A DNA stretch of 5,967 nt from an uncultured Planctomycetaceae bacterium (GTDB lineage: Bacteria > Planctomycetota > Planctomycetia > Planctomycetales > Planctomycetaceae): the NCBI GenBank assembly GCA_937952455.1, contig CALFYU010000616.1, positions 1-5,967 on the forward strand. Reading direction: 5' to 3'. The position numbers and the translations under genes are program-made. Shown piece by piece: positions 1 to 5,528 of this stretch. The number at the start of each line of letters is the position of its first letter. The first letter of the stretch is position 1. The notes under the pieces are model-generated. The model made no database searches. It saw nothing but the letters and a program-made list of their open reading frames with translations, and had not been told where the DNA came from.

Positions 1-21
1 GTTCTCCCCGAAATCGATCCC

Positions 22-1419
22 ATGCCCGCCCCTCCGACCGAACCGTCGCTTGCCGAGCTAGAACGCCGGATTTCCCGAGCGCTAGCCCCCGATCGGCACC
101 GCTTGCGGCGGCTGGCGAGGTCGATTCGCCAAGCGGAAAAGCAGAACAAACCGACCGACAGAAACCGCGCGCGGCTGGCCGGCGATTTGCAGCGGAGCAT
201 CGATTTGCGGCAAGCCCGGCTCGACGCGTCGCCACAGGTGTCATTCGATGAATCGCTGCCGATCTTCGCCAAACGGCAGGAAATCGCCGACGCCATCGCC
301 GCGAACCAAGTGATCGTCGTCTGCGGCGAGACCGGATCGGGAAAATCGACACAGCTCCCCAAAATATGCCTCGAACTGGGCCGCGGCATCGACGGCATGA
401 TCGGACATAAGCGCCCGCGCCGCATCGCCGCCCGCTCGGTCGCCGCCCGCGTCGCCGAAGAATTGGGGACCGCGGTCGGCCAAGCGGTCGGTTTTAAAAT
501 CCGCTTCACCGATTCCACCAGTCCGCGCACCTATGTCAAACTAATGACCGACGGCATCCTGTTGGCCGAATCGCAGGGGGACCGCTTCCTCAATCAATAC
601 GACACGATCATCATCGACGAAGCGCACGAACGCTCATTGAACATCGACTTTCTTCTGGGATTTGTCAAACGCCTGTTGCCCAAACGTCCGGAACTGCGGC
701 TCATCATCACCTCCGCCACCATCGACGCCGCTCGCTTCAGCGAGCATTTCGCGACCGACGGGACACCCGCACCGGTCATTGAAGTCTCCGGCCGTACCTA
801 TCCGGTCGAGGTCCGCTACCGTCCGCTCGAAGGGGATGACGACTCCGACGAGGCAGACTTGCAGCAGGGGGTGATGAACGCCGTTGAGGAACTGACGACC
901 GAAGCGGACGGCGATATCTTGATTTTCATGCCGACCGAACGCGATATCCGTGAAACCGCACAGTCGCTGCGGGGACGTCAAATCGCCGGCGGGCGGATGG
1001 GGAAGGGGACCGAAATCCTGCCGCTGTACGGCCGCCTCTCGACGGCGGAGCAGAATCGCGTCTTCCAACCGCACAATCATCGACGCATCGTGATCGCCAC
1101 CAACGTCGCCGAGTCCTCGCTGACCGTGCCGGGCATTCGTTCGGTGATCGATGCAGGAACCGCGCGCATCAGCAGGTACTCCGCCCGTTCCAAGGTGCAG
1201 CGCCTGCCGATCGAGCCGATCTCGCGGGCTTCCGCCGACCAGCGCAAGGGCCGCTGTGGACGCGTCGGGCCGGGAATCTGCATTCGGCTCTACAGCGAGC
1301 AGGACTACCTCACCCGCGATGAATTCACCTCGCCGGAAATTCAACGCACCAATCTGGCGGCCGTCATCTTGCAGACACGCTATTCGAGTTGGGCGCGATT
1401 GACGAGCACGAACGCCTGA
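22..1419 (+). CDS. hrpA: ATP-dependent RNA helicase HrpA, N-terminal fragment (frameshifted gene)
   Basis: DEAH-box (SF2) RNA helicase. HrpA enzymes are cytoplasmic ATPases that remodel RNA; E. coli HrpA acts on stalled or colliding ribosomes. All core motifs are visible: Walker A GETGSGKST at residues 102-110, DEAH at 199-202, SAT at 231-233, motif IV around ILIFMPTERD (299-308), motif V ATNVAESSLTV at 359-369 and motif VI QRKGRCGR at 407-414. Alignment from memory to E. coli HrpA is continuous from the N-terminal helical extension to VILQ at residues 436-439. The frame then changes and the last 26 residues are unrelated. The rest of the protein continues in another frame from base 1374. The ATG at 22 gives the N-terminal length expected for HrpA, but no clear Shine-Dalgarno is seen and the frame is open to the window edge, so an earlier start is possible. 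Motif Ia reads KRPRR (130-134) where the family has TQPRR. The fragment has both RecA domains but lacks the winged helix, HA2, OB and DUF3418 parts, so normal activity is doubtful. Confidence 0.93.
   Translation: MPAPPTEPSLAELERRISRALAPDRHRLRRLARSIRQAEKQNKPTDRNRARLAGDLQRSIDLRQARLDASPQVSFDESLPIFAKRQEIADAIAANQVIVVCGETGSGKSTQLPKICLELGRGIDGMIGHKRPRRIAARSVAARVAEELGTAVGQAVGFKIRFTDSTSPRTYVKLMTDGILLAESQGDRFLNQYDTIIIDEAHERSLNIDFLLGFVKRLLPKRPELRLIITSATIDAARFSEHFATDGTPAPVIEVSGRTYPVEVRYRPLEGDDDSDEADLQQGVMNAVEELTTEADGDILIFMPTERDIRETAQSLRGRQIAGGRMGKGTEILPLYGRLSTAEQNRVFQPHNHRRIVIATNVAESSLTVPGIRSVIDAGTARISRYSARSKVQRLPIEPISRASADQRKGRCGRVGPGICIRLYSEQDYLTRDEFTSPEIQRTNLAAVILQTRYSSWARLTSTNA
1372..1385 (+). other. 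hrpA: Internal deletion junction that frameshifts hrpA
   Basis: Frame 1 encodes VILQ ending with codon CAG at 1372-1374. The homologous continuation D-T-L-F-E-L-G-A-I-D-E starts in frame 3 with GAC at 1374-1376. In E. coli HrpA about 27 residues (beginning MTALGLGD) lie between the matching positions. With the G at 1374 shared by both codons, the missing DNA is about 82 bases, which also explains the frame change because 82 is not a multiple of three. The lost piece is the middle of the winged-helix domain that follows motif VI. No second lesion is seen in either half, so the event is recent or is an assembly error. The exact size is inferred from the E. coli spacing. Confidence 0.82.
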
Positions 1420-3863
1420 CCGACGTCGGCCGCAAGTTGAGCCGCTTGCCGGTCGATCCCCGGGTGGGACGCATGATCCTGGCCGCCGACGAGGAGCATT
1501 GCCTGCGGGAAGTGCTGATCATCGCCGCCGCCCTGGAGCTGCAGGATCCCCGCGAGCGGCCAGTCGACAAACAACAGGCGGCCGATGAGTGTCACCAGCA
1601 ATTCGTCCACGAAGACTCGGACTTCTTGAGCTATCTGAAACTGTGGGATTTCTACGATCGTCTCAAGCACGACCTCTCGCGGAGCCGATTGCGCAAAGCC
1701 TGCCAGCAGAATTTTCTCTCCTACAACCGCATGCGGGAATGGCAGGAAATTCACCGGCAACTGCTACAGATTGTCGAGCAGAACAAACTCAAACAACAAC
1801 CCCGCCGCGACGATTACGACGCCATCCACCGCGCTCTGCTGACCGGCTTGTTGTCCGGGATCGCTTATCGCAGCGACACATACGAATACACCGGCGCCGG
1901 CGGCCAAAAACTGCATCTGTGGCCAGGCTCGGGCACGTTTGGGCAAAAGCCCAAGTGGATCGTCGCCGCGGAATTGGTCGAAACCTCGCGGCGGTACGCC
2001 CGCGTCGTCGCCCGCATCAATCCGAATTGGATCGAACCCCTGGCCGAACATCTCGTCAGCCGCGAACACAATGACCCGCACTGGGTGCCCGAAACCGGCT
2101 CGGTGATGGCCTACGAAAAAGTGACGCTCTTCGGCCTGCCGATCGTTCCCCGCCGGCGAATTCCCTACGGACGCGTCAATGCGCCGGCGGCGCGGGAGAT
2201 GTTCATCCAACAGGGACTGGTCGAGGGGGACTGGCAAACCTCGATGAAGTTCTTCACGCACAACCGGCAACTCTTCGAACAACTCGAAGAGATGGCCGCC
2301 AAAACCCGCCGTCGTGATTTTCTGTTGGGCGAGGAAGCCCGCTACGAATTCTACGACCGGCGAATCCCGGCGGATGTCTACGACGGGGCGCGGTTGCGGA
2401 AATGGCTTCGCAAGGCGGAACAAACTGATCCGCGCATACTGCACATGGCTGAAGCGGACCTGGTGGCCGATCAATCCGACACGATCGCCGCCGCCGATTT
2501 TCCCGACGCGATCACCGTCGCCGAGATGCGGTTGCCGCTGGAATACCACCTCGAACCGGGCAGCGCGGAAGACGGCGTCACGCTCACCGTTCCCCAGGCG
2601 GCGCTCAATCAACTCGATCCGCACCGGTTGGAGTGGCTCGTGCCGGGCTTGGTCGAGGAAAAGGTACTTGCCCTCCTCAAATCGCTCCCCAAGTCGACGC
2701 GGCGGAGCCTGAATCCCCTTGCCGAAACCGCGCAAAACGTGGCGGCCGCACTTCCCTTCGCCAACGGCCCGTTCTCCGCAGCGGTTGCCGAGCCATTGGC
2801 ACAAATCACCGGCACGCGTTTCGATCCGGCGGAATTCCGGCACGTCGAACTGCCCAATCACTTGCGGATGAACGTCCGCGTCGTCGATGCCGACGGCGAA
2901 ACACTGGGCGAGGGACGCGACCTGACGCAGATTCGCAAAACATTGGGCGCTGCCGCCGCCGCCACATTCTCCGCCGTCGACGACCCCCGCTGGAACCGTG
3001 ACGGGATCGTGCAGTGGGACTTCGGCGAACTCCCCAAACGGATCGACATCCAGCGCGGCGGCGTGGCGCTGAAAGGCTATCCCGCGCTGATCGATACCGG
3101 CGAAGCGGCCAGCCTGAGACTACTGGACTGCCCACTCAAAGCGACATTTGAAACCCGCAGCGGATTGCGGCGGCTGTTCTCTCTGGCCGAACGCCGCGAA
3201 CTGAAAGCACAAGCCGATTGGCTCCCCAACATTGATCGCATCCTGCTGAACGCTGCCACGCTGCCCGATGCGGCTAACTTCCGTCAGCAGATCGCCGAAC
3301 TGATCGCCGACCGTGCCTTTCTGTCGACCGGCAATATCCCCCGTTCGGCAGAGGAATTCGACCAGCAGCGCCGCACCGGCAACCAGCGGATGGGCCGTGC
3401 CGTCCAGGAAGTCGCCGCGCTGTTGGAACCCATGCTAGCCAACTATCAAAAAGCACTCGTCGCCGTCGAATCGGCAGGCGGCAAGGGCTGGGACGACGCC
3501 GTCGCCGACATGCGCCAGCAATTACAGGAATTGACTGAGCCTGGCTTCTTAACCCGCACCCCGTGGAACTGGCTGCAACAATACCCGCGGTACCTCGACG
3601 GCATCCGCCGCCGCCTGCAGAAACTGTCCGCCGGCGGGCTGCCCCGCGACAAACAGCACCAGTCCGTCATCCGCCCCCGCTGGAAGGCCTACCACACCCG
3701 CGCCGCCGAACACCGCAGCCGCGGCGTCTACGACCCGGAGATCATCCAATACCGCTGGATGCTCGAAGAACTCCGCATTTCCCTGTTCGTCCAAGAACTC
3801 GGCACGAGCATCAGTATCTCACCGCAGCGATTGGATAAACAAGGGGCGAAGGTGCGGGCGTAA
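1389..3863 (+). CDS. hrpA: HrpA C-terminal fragment: end of winged helix, HA2, OB-fold, DUF3418
   Basis: This frame carries the remaining two-thirds of HrpA. Counting from the TTG at 1389, residues 1-150 are the end of the winged helix and the HA2/ratchet region, with LSRLPVDPRVGRM and DPRERPVDKQQAADE as clear HrpA signatures. An OB-fold region lies around 157-225 (YEYTGAGG, WPGSGTF, AELVETSRRYARV). The long HrpA-type C-terminal domain (DUF3418) runs from about 239 to 815 and includes VMAYEKVTLFGLPIV, LVEGDWQT, EFYDRRIP, LVPGLVEEKVLALLKSLPK and LEELRISLF near the end. Together with the upstream fragment and the missing residues, the intact protein would be about 1,310 aa, normal for HrpA. The start is not a real gene start: the homologous frame is already open at 1374, and TTG 1389 lies upstream of the stop of the N-terminal fragment. 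ATG 1473 is the first in-frame ATG. Without the ATPase core it cannot act as a helicase. Expression as a separate protein would need reinitiation. Confidence 0.9.
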   Translation: MGAIDEHERLTDVGRKLSRLPVDPRVGRMILAADEEHCLREVLIIAAALELQDPRERPVDKQQAADECHQQFVHEDSDFLSYLKLWDFYDRLKHDLSRSRLRKACQQNFLSYNRMREWQEIHRQLLQIVEQNKLKQQPRRDDYDAIHRALLTGLLSGIAYRSDTYEYTGAGGQKLHLWPGSGTFGQKPKWIVAAELVETSRRYARVVARINPNWIEPLAEHLVSREHNDPHWVPETGSVMAYEKVTLFGLPIVPRRRIPYGRVNAPAAREMFIQQGLVEGDWQTSMKFFTHNRQLFEQLEEMAAKTRRRDFLLGEEARYEFYDRRIPADVYDGARLRKWLRKAEQTDPRILHMAEADLVADQSDTIAAADFPDAITVAEMRLPLEYHLEPGSAEDGVTLTVPQAALNQLDPHRLEWLVPGLVEEKVLALLKSLPKSTRRSLNPLAETAQNVAAALPFANGPFSAAVAEPLAQITGTRFDPAEFRHVELPNHLRMNVRVVDADGETLGEGRDLTQIRKTLGAAAAATFSAVDDPRWNRDGIVQWDFGELPKRIDIQRGGVALKGYPALIDTGEAASLRLLDCPLKATFETRSGLRRLFSLAERRELKAQADWLPNIDRILLNAATLPDAANFRQQIAELIADRAFLSTGNIPRSAEEFDQQRRTGNQRMGRAVQEVAALLEPMLANYQKALVAVESAGGKGWDDAVADMRQQLQELTEPGFLTRTPWNWLQQYPRYLDGIRRRLQKLSAGGLPRDKQHQSVIRPRWKAYHTRAAEHRSRGVYDPEIIQYRWMLEELRISLFVQELGTSISISPQRLDKQGAKVRA

Positions 3864-3879
3864 AGCATGCGACGCAAAA

Positions 3880-3909
3880 AGGGAGGGCGAGGCTCCGCCG
3901 AGCCGCACG
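3880..3909. repeat. GC-rich hairpin motif after hrpA, possible dispersed repeat
   Basis: A purine-rich run GGGAGGGCGAGGCTC leads into a small hairpin, GGCTC-CGCC-GAGCC (3891-3904, 5-bp stem and 4-base loop). Motifs of the form GAGGGCGAGGCTC-CGCCGAGCC are ones I recall as recurrent between genes in planctomycete genomes; I cannot confirm copy number here. It sits 16 bases after the hrpA stop and could slow transcription, but there is no T tract, so it is not a standard intrinsic terminator. Confidence 0.4.
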
Positions 3910-3941
3910 TTGGACGTCATAGCGCTCATGTGGATGAATGA

Positions 3942-3971
3942 ATTCACCGCGGAGCCACTGAGGGCACGGAG
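3942..3971. repeat. CACCGCGGAG...GGCACGGAG motif, possible dispersed repeat
   Basis: The segment reads as a run of short related units ending in CGGAG (3950-3954 and 3967-3971) with CAC and GAG words between them. Sequences of the type TTCACCACGGAGNCAC are recalled as intergenic repeats in several bacterial phyla, including planctomycetes. Here it lies between the convergent ends of hrpA and the minus-strand membrane gene. It is also bracketed by a weak inverted pair, GGACGTC at 3912-3918 and GACGTCC at 3974-3980. Its function is unknown, and repeat status rests on memory of similar sequences. Confidence 0.35.
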
Positions 3972-3985
3972 TTGACGTCCTTAGA

Positions 3986-4207
3986 TTATGTCGCCTCCGA
4001 CAGATCGACGTTCGACGTTGCAGGTATTGCAGGATCCGGAGTCTTACTCATGTGGAACGCAACTCTCGCTAGCCAAAGGTCGATTGCGAAAAGAAAAATA
4101 CGATTCCACCATTGGCTCTTGGCGACGAAAAGGACAATGCTGCCGCTAGCAAGCAACACGAAAAACCAACCCATGCAGCGAGCCATGATTCGAAAAGGGC
4201 GACGCAT
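3986..4207 (-). CDS. Small two-helix membrane protein (TM-A), unknown function
   Basis: This is a 73-aa protein with a basic start (MRRPFRIMAR) and a hydrophobic segment at about residues 11-29 (MGWFFVLLASGSIVLFVA). A second, tryptophan-rich hydrophobic segment lies at about 36-52 (NRIFLFAIDLWLARVAF), followed by a short polar tail. By the positive-inside rule the N-terminus should face the cytoplasm. I do not recognise the family. Support for a real gene comes from a second copy of its 5' end at 4660-4720 (TM-B). The first 22 codons give 18 identical residues and many of the base changes are synonymous or conservative, suggesting coding selection before the copies parted. It lies 75 bases downstream of the 88-aa gene on the same strand and may be co-transcribed with it. 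No clear Shine-Dalgarno is seen upstream of the ATG. The gene ends facing the hrpA stop, so the two are convergent. Confidence 0.6.
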   Translation of the reverse strand: MRRPFRIMARCMGWFFVLLASGSIVLFVAKSQWWNRIFLFAIDLWLARVAFHMSKTPDPAIPATSNVDLSEAT

Positions 4208-4282
4208 TTTATTGGTGCTCTACGTATTTGTTAGGAAGCGATGTCTGAGGCCGGCGGCGAATCGTCTCGCGAAGTTTTGCAT

Positions 4283-4549
4283 TCATGTCGAGTCATGGTG
4301 CTGGGCGAGGAAGCGGCGCGCATTGGCCTGGATGATCGAGATCACGTCAACGGCGTCGACGAAATCTTCATACTCCGCTTGCTCCGCCGGGGACAGTTCG
4401 CCACGGTTCGCCTTGTCGCGCAAAAGAGAAATCCGCTCCTCCAATTCGGCATCCGCGCGCAACTCGACAATGGTGCGCGCCATCTGAGGCGTAAACGCCG
4501 CAGCCATTGGCTCCAGAAAGCGATTCAGGTAGTTGACCGTTGTGCTCAT
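4283..4549 (-). CDS. 88-aa helical protein of a family recalled next to HNH nuclease genes
   Basis: This is a soluble, charged, mostly helical protein. Recognisable blocks are YLNRFLEPMAAAFTPQMARTI near the N-terminus, then LRADAELEERI (30-40), KANRGELSPAEQAEYEDFVDA (46-66) and ISIIQANARRFL (70-81). I recall very similar short proteins, with the block LTPEEQAEYEAYVEAID.I.ILQAKAR, in planctomycetes and cyanobacteria. They are often followed immediately by an HNH endonuclease gene, an arrangement that invites a partner or antitoxin-like role; that role is not established. Here no HNH gene follows: the next gene on the strand is TM-A after 75 bases. The start ATG at 4547-4549 gives the family's usual N-terminus. 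No strong Shine-Dalgarno is visible. Family resemblance is from memory and no function is assigned. Confidence 0.72.
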   Translation of the reverse strand: MSTTVNYLNRFLEPMAAAFTPQMARTIVELRADAELEERISLLRDKANRGELSPAEQAEYEDFVDAVDVISIIQANARRFLAQHHDST

Positions 4550-4573
4550 AAGTGAATTGTACGATCTTTGCAG

Positions 4574-4720
4574 CTACGGTGACAAGATTTCCCCACTCGA
4601 AGAACTCCGCATCTTGCTGTTCATCCAAGAACGCGGCACGAGCATCAGTATCTCGCCGCAGGCAAGAAGCATGAAAAACCCGCCGAGACAGCGAGCCATG
4701 ATTCGGAACGGGCGACGCAT
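4574..4720 (-). pseudogene. Truncated copy of the small membrane gene (TM-B) fused to antisense hrpA tail
   Basis: A 48-codon frame starts MRRPFRIMARCLGGFFMLLACG, matching TM-A at 18 of 22 residues. At the DNA level 49 of the first 59 bases agree, and the similarity extends about 20 bases upstream of the ATG. Just after codon 20 the sequence becomes the reverse complement of the hrpA 3' end, so the frame continues EILMLVPRSW... and stops at 4574-4576. The second hydrophobic segment and the tail of TM-A are missing. The remaining frame could still encode a single hydrophobic helix, but its C-terminal half is antisense hrpA DNA, so a remnant is the simplest reading. It lies 25 bases upstream of the 88-aa gene on the same strand. 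Confidence 0.7.
4596..4661 (+). pseudogene. hrpA: 66-base duplicated fragment of the hrpA 3' end
   Basis: Bases 4596-4661 match hrpA 3762-3827 without gaps at 60 of 66 positions. In the same frame as hrpA it reads LEELRILLFIQERGTSISIS then PQ, against LEELRISLFVQELGTSISIS then PQ in HrpA: 19 of 22 residues identical. Two of the six base changes are silent. Sequence on either side is not hrpA: upstream it is unrelated, and downstream it joins directly to the TM-B remnant at CCGCAG. It is a non-functional relic of a duplicated hrpA tail. Confidence 0.88.
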
Positions 4721-4766
4721 TTAGTTGGTTCTCTAACGTTCGGGCGGATTGCACGCACCGCGATTC

Positions 4767-4783
4767 GTCATGCACAGCATGAC
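4767..4783. repeat. Perfect inverted repeat, 7-bp arms and 3-base centre
   Basis: GTCATGC-ACA-GCATGAC is a perfect palindrome with a 3-base centre. It lies 47 bases upstream of the TM-B start on the minus strand. It could be an operator for the minus-strand cluster or a small hairpin in its leader. There is no adjacent T tract on either strand, so a terminator role is unlikely. Confidence 0.45.
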
Positions 4784-4919
4784 CTACTCATTCTGGCCCG
4801 CACATTGCCGCTGACTTGCGATGACATCCATGGCTAAGAAATGTCGGACGCTCCGTCATTCTAGCGGATGAGTTTTGAAATCGCACCGAGGCAATTCTCA
4901 TGACCGGCCTGTCTCGATT

Positions 4920-4938
4920 ACACTGTAGTTGACAGTGT
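4920..4938. promoter_or_regulatory. Operator-like palindrome overlapping a TTGACA element
   Basis: ACACTGT-AGTTG-ACAGTGT has perfect 7-bp arms around a 5-base centre and lies about 62 bases before the 175-aa gene. The right half contains TTGACA (4929-4934), a consensus -35 hexamer on the + strand, but the expected -10 position 17 bases on (4952-4957) is occupied by C residues. A dimeric repressor site is the natural guess. The regulator is unknown and no promoter is proven. Confidence 0.45.
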
Positions 4939-4951
4939 TTTCGAGGATCGT

Positions 4952-4960
4952 CCCCCCCCC
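4952..4960 (+). repeat. Homopolymer run of nine C
   Basis: Nine consecutive C residues lie 40 bases before the start of the 175-aa gene, between a TTGACA hexamer and the ribosome binding site. Such tracts are prone to slippage and also to sequencing error. Being outside a reading frame, a length change could only affect leader or promoter spacing. Confidence 0.5.
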
Positions 4961-4987
4961 GTCTCCTGCCTGACCGAAGAAGCTGAC

Positions 4988-4993
4988 AGGAAG
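4988..4993 (+). promoter_or_regulatory. Ribosome binding site of the 175-aa gene
   Basis: AGGAAG ends 7 bases before the ATG at 5001, a normal Shine-Dalgarno distance. It fixes this start and is the best ribosome binding site in the window. Confidence 0.65.
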
Positions 4994-5000
4994 CGCCGCT

Positions 5001-5528
5001 ATGTCCGATATCGTTAGAACCGCTTTGCGCAAAGCGCTGCTGCACGTTCTTGCTATGGTGGTCATGGGGGTAATATTCGTCGCCTTTATCTGTTATGCGA
5101 TCGTCGAGCGCGGTCACTCTCCCGCTGACGATGCAAAGCCAAACGCGAGAAACCATGCGGAGCAAGATCAAGTTCCAGGTGAACCGCAACGCGGCGTCGC
5201 ATGGTATGATGGCGGAACGCTGCATGACAAAACGGCTCTCGAGTGGCAAACCGCGTCCGAAGCGGACAAGCTTGCCACGTCGGCCGATTTCGTGTCCGCG
5301 GTTTGGACAAAAAATGACTTCGTACCCAAAATACAGAATTCGATCCAATCGACCGATGACATGAAGCCGTATGCCGAAGAACTAGTAAAATTTCTCGACC
5401 AGGTGACGGTCGCTCCCCCGGGCGACTTCGGAAACGATCTACTCCGTCGCACGTACGAAGGTCTGAAAGTCAAGAAGATGGCTGAGTCCGGAATGAAGAC
5501 AATGGACTGGATTCGCCCATCGGAATGA
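5001..5528 (+). CDS. Single-anchor membrane protein, unknown function
   Basis: This is a 175-aa protein. Residues 1-11 are short and basic. Residues 12-34 form one strong hydrophobic helix (LLHVLAMVVMGVIFVAFICYAIV), followed by a polar, low-complexity linker (36-62) and a soluble domain of about 110 residues. The soluble part contains YDGGTLHDKTALEWQTAS (69-86), DKLATSADFVSAVW (89-102) and DDMKPYAEELVKFLDQ (119-134). I recall related phrases (an LHxxTxxEW...LATAADFV block followed by a KPYAEEL block) in uncharacterised bacterial proteins but cannot name a family or activity. The hydrophobic helix lacks a visible signal-peptidase site, so a signal anchor is more likely than a cleaved signal. 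A good ribosome binding site supports the start. It is monocistronic as far as can be seen: there is a 280-base gap upstream and about 350 bases to the next gene. Confidence 0.75.
   Translation: MSDIVRTALRKALLHVLAMVVMGVIFVAFICYAIVERGHSPADDAKPNARNHAEQDQVPGEPQRGVAWYDGGTLHDKTALEWQTASEADKLATSADFVSAVWTKNDFVPKIQNSIQSTDDMKPYAEELVKFLDQVTVAPPGDFGNDLLRRTYEGLKVKKMAESGMKTMDWIRPSE

Larger units (their letters stand above)
4721..5000. other. Intergenic region without a supported gene
   Basis: No frame here has the length or character of a gene; the longest minus-strand frame is antisense to the 175-aa gene that follows. The region holds a perfect 7-bp inverted repeat (4767-4783), an operator-like palindrome (4920-4938), a nine-C run (4952-4960) and the ribosome binding site of the next gene. 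No convincing -10 element was found for either strand. Confidence 0.5.

Noticed and set aside
634..1344. Long minus-strand open frame opposite the hrpA helicase core
   Set aside because: It is the antisense of a strongly conserved gene in GC-rich DNA, with an arginine- and glycine-rich, unrecognisable translation.
1374..1419. Programmed ribosomal frameshifting joining the two hrpA frames
   Set aside because: No slippery heptamer or stimulatory structure is evident, and shifting frame at the junction would still lack about 27 conserved residues of the winged helix. A deletion explains both the gap and the frame change.
1764..2861. 365-codon minus-strand open frame opposite the hrpA C-terminal half
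   Set aside because: It is an antisense shadow of a coding sequence supported by clear HA2, OB and DUF3418 signatures, and it shows no recognisable protein features.
4731..4747. Integron attC-like end (CTAACGTTCGGGCGG) next to small cassette-sized genes
   Set aside because: The small genes and the CTAAC/GTTAG words suggested cassettes, but no matching complementary arm or second R box at attC distance was found, and no integrase is present.
4368..4775. 135-codon minus-strand frame
   Set aside because: It overlaps the 88-aa gene, the hrpA relic and TM-B in a different frame, and its translation is low-complexity and unrecognised.
4929..4957. Standard sigma70 promoter from TTGACA for the 175-aa gene
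   Set aside because: The -35 is perfect but the -10 position is all C and no alternative -10 at 16-18 bp is seen, so only an operator-like element is called.
4788..5348. 186-codon minus-strand frame
   Set aside because: It is antisense to the 175-aa gene, which has a good ribosome binding site and a coherent membrane anchor; the translation looks random.
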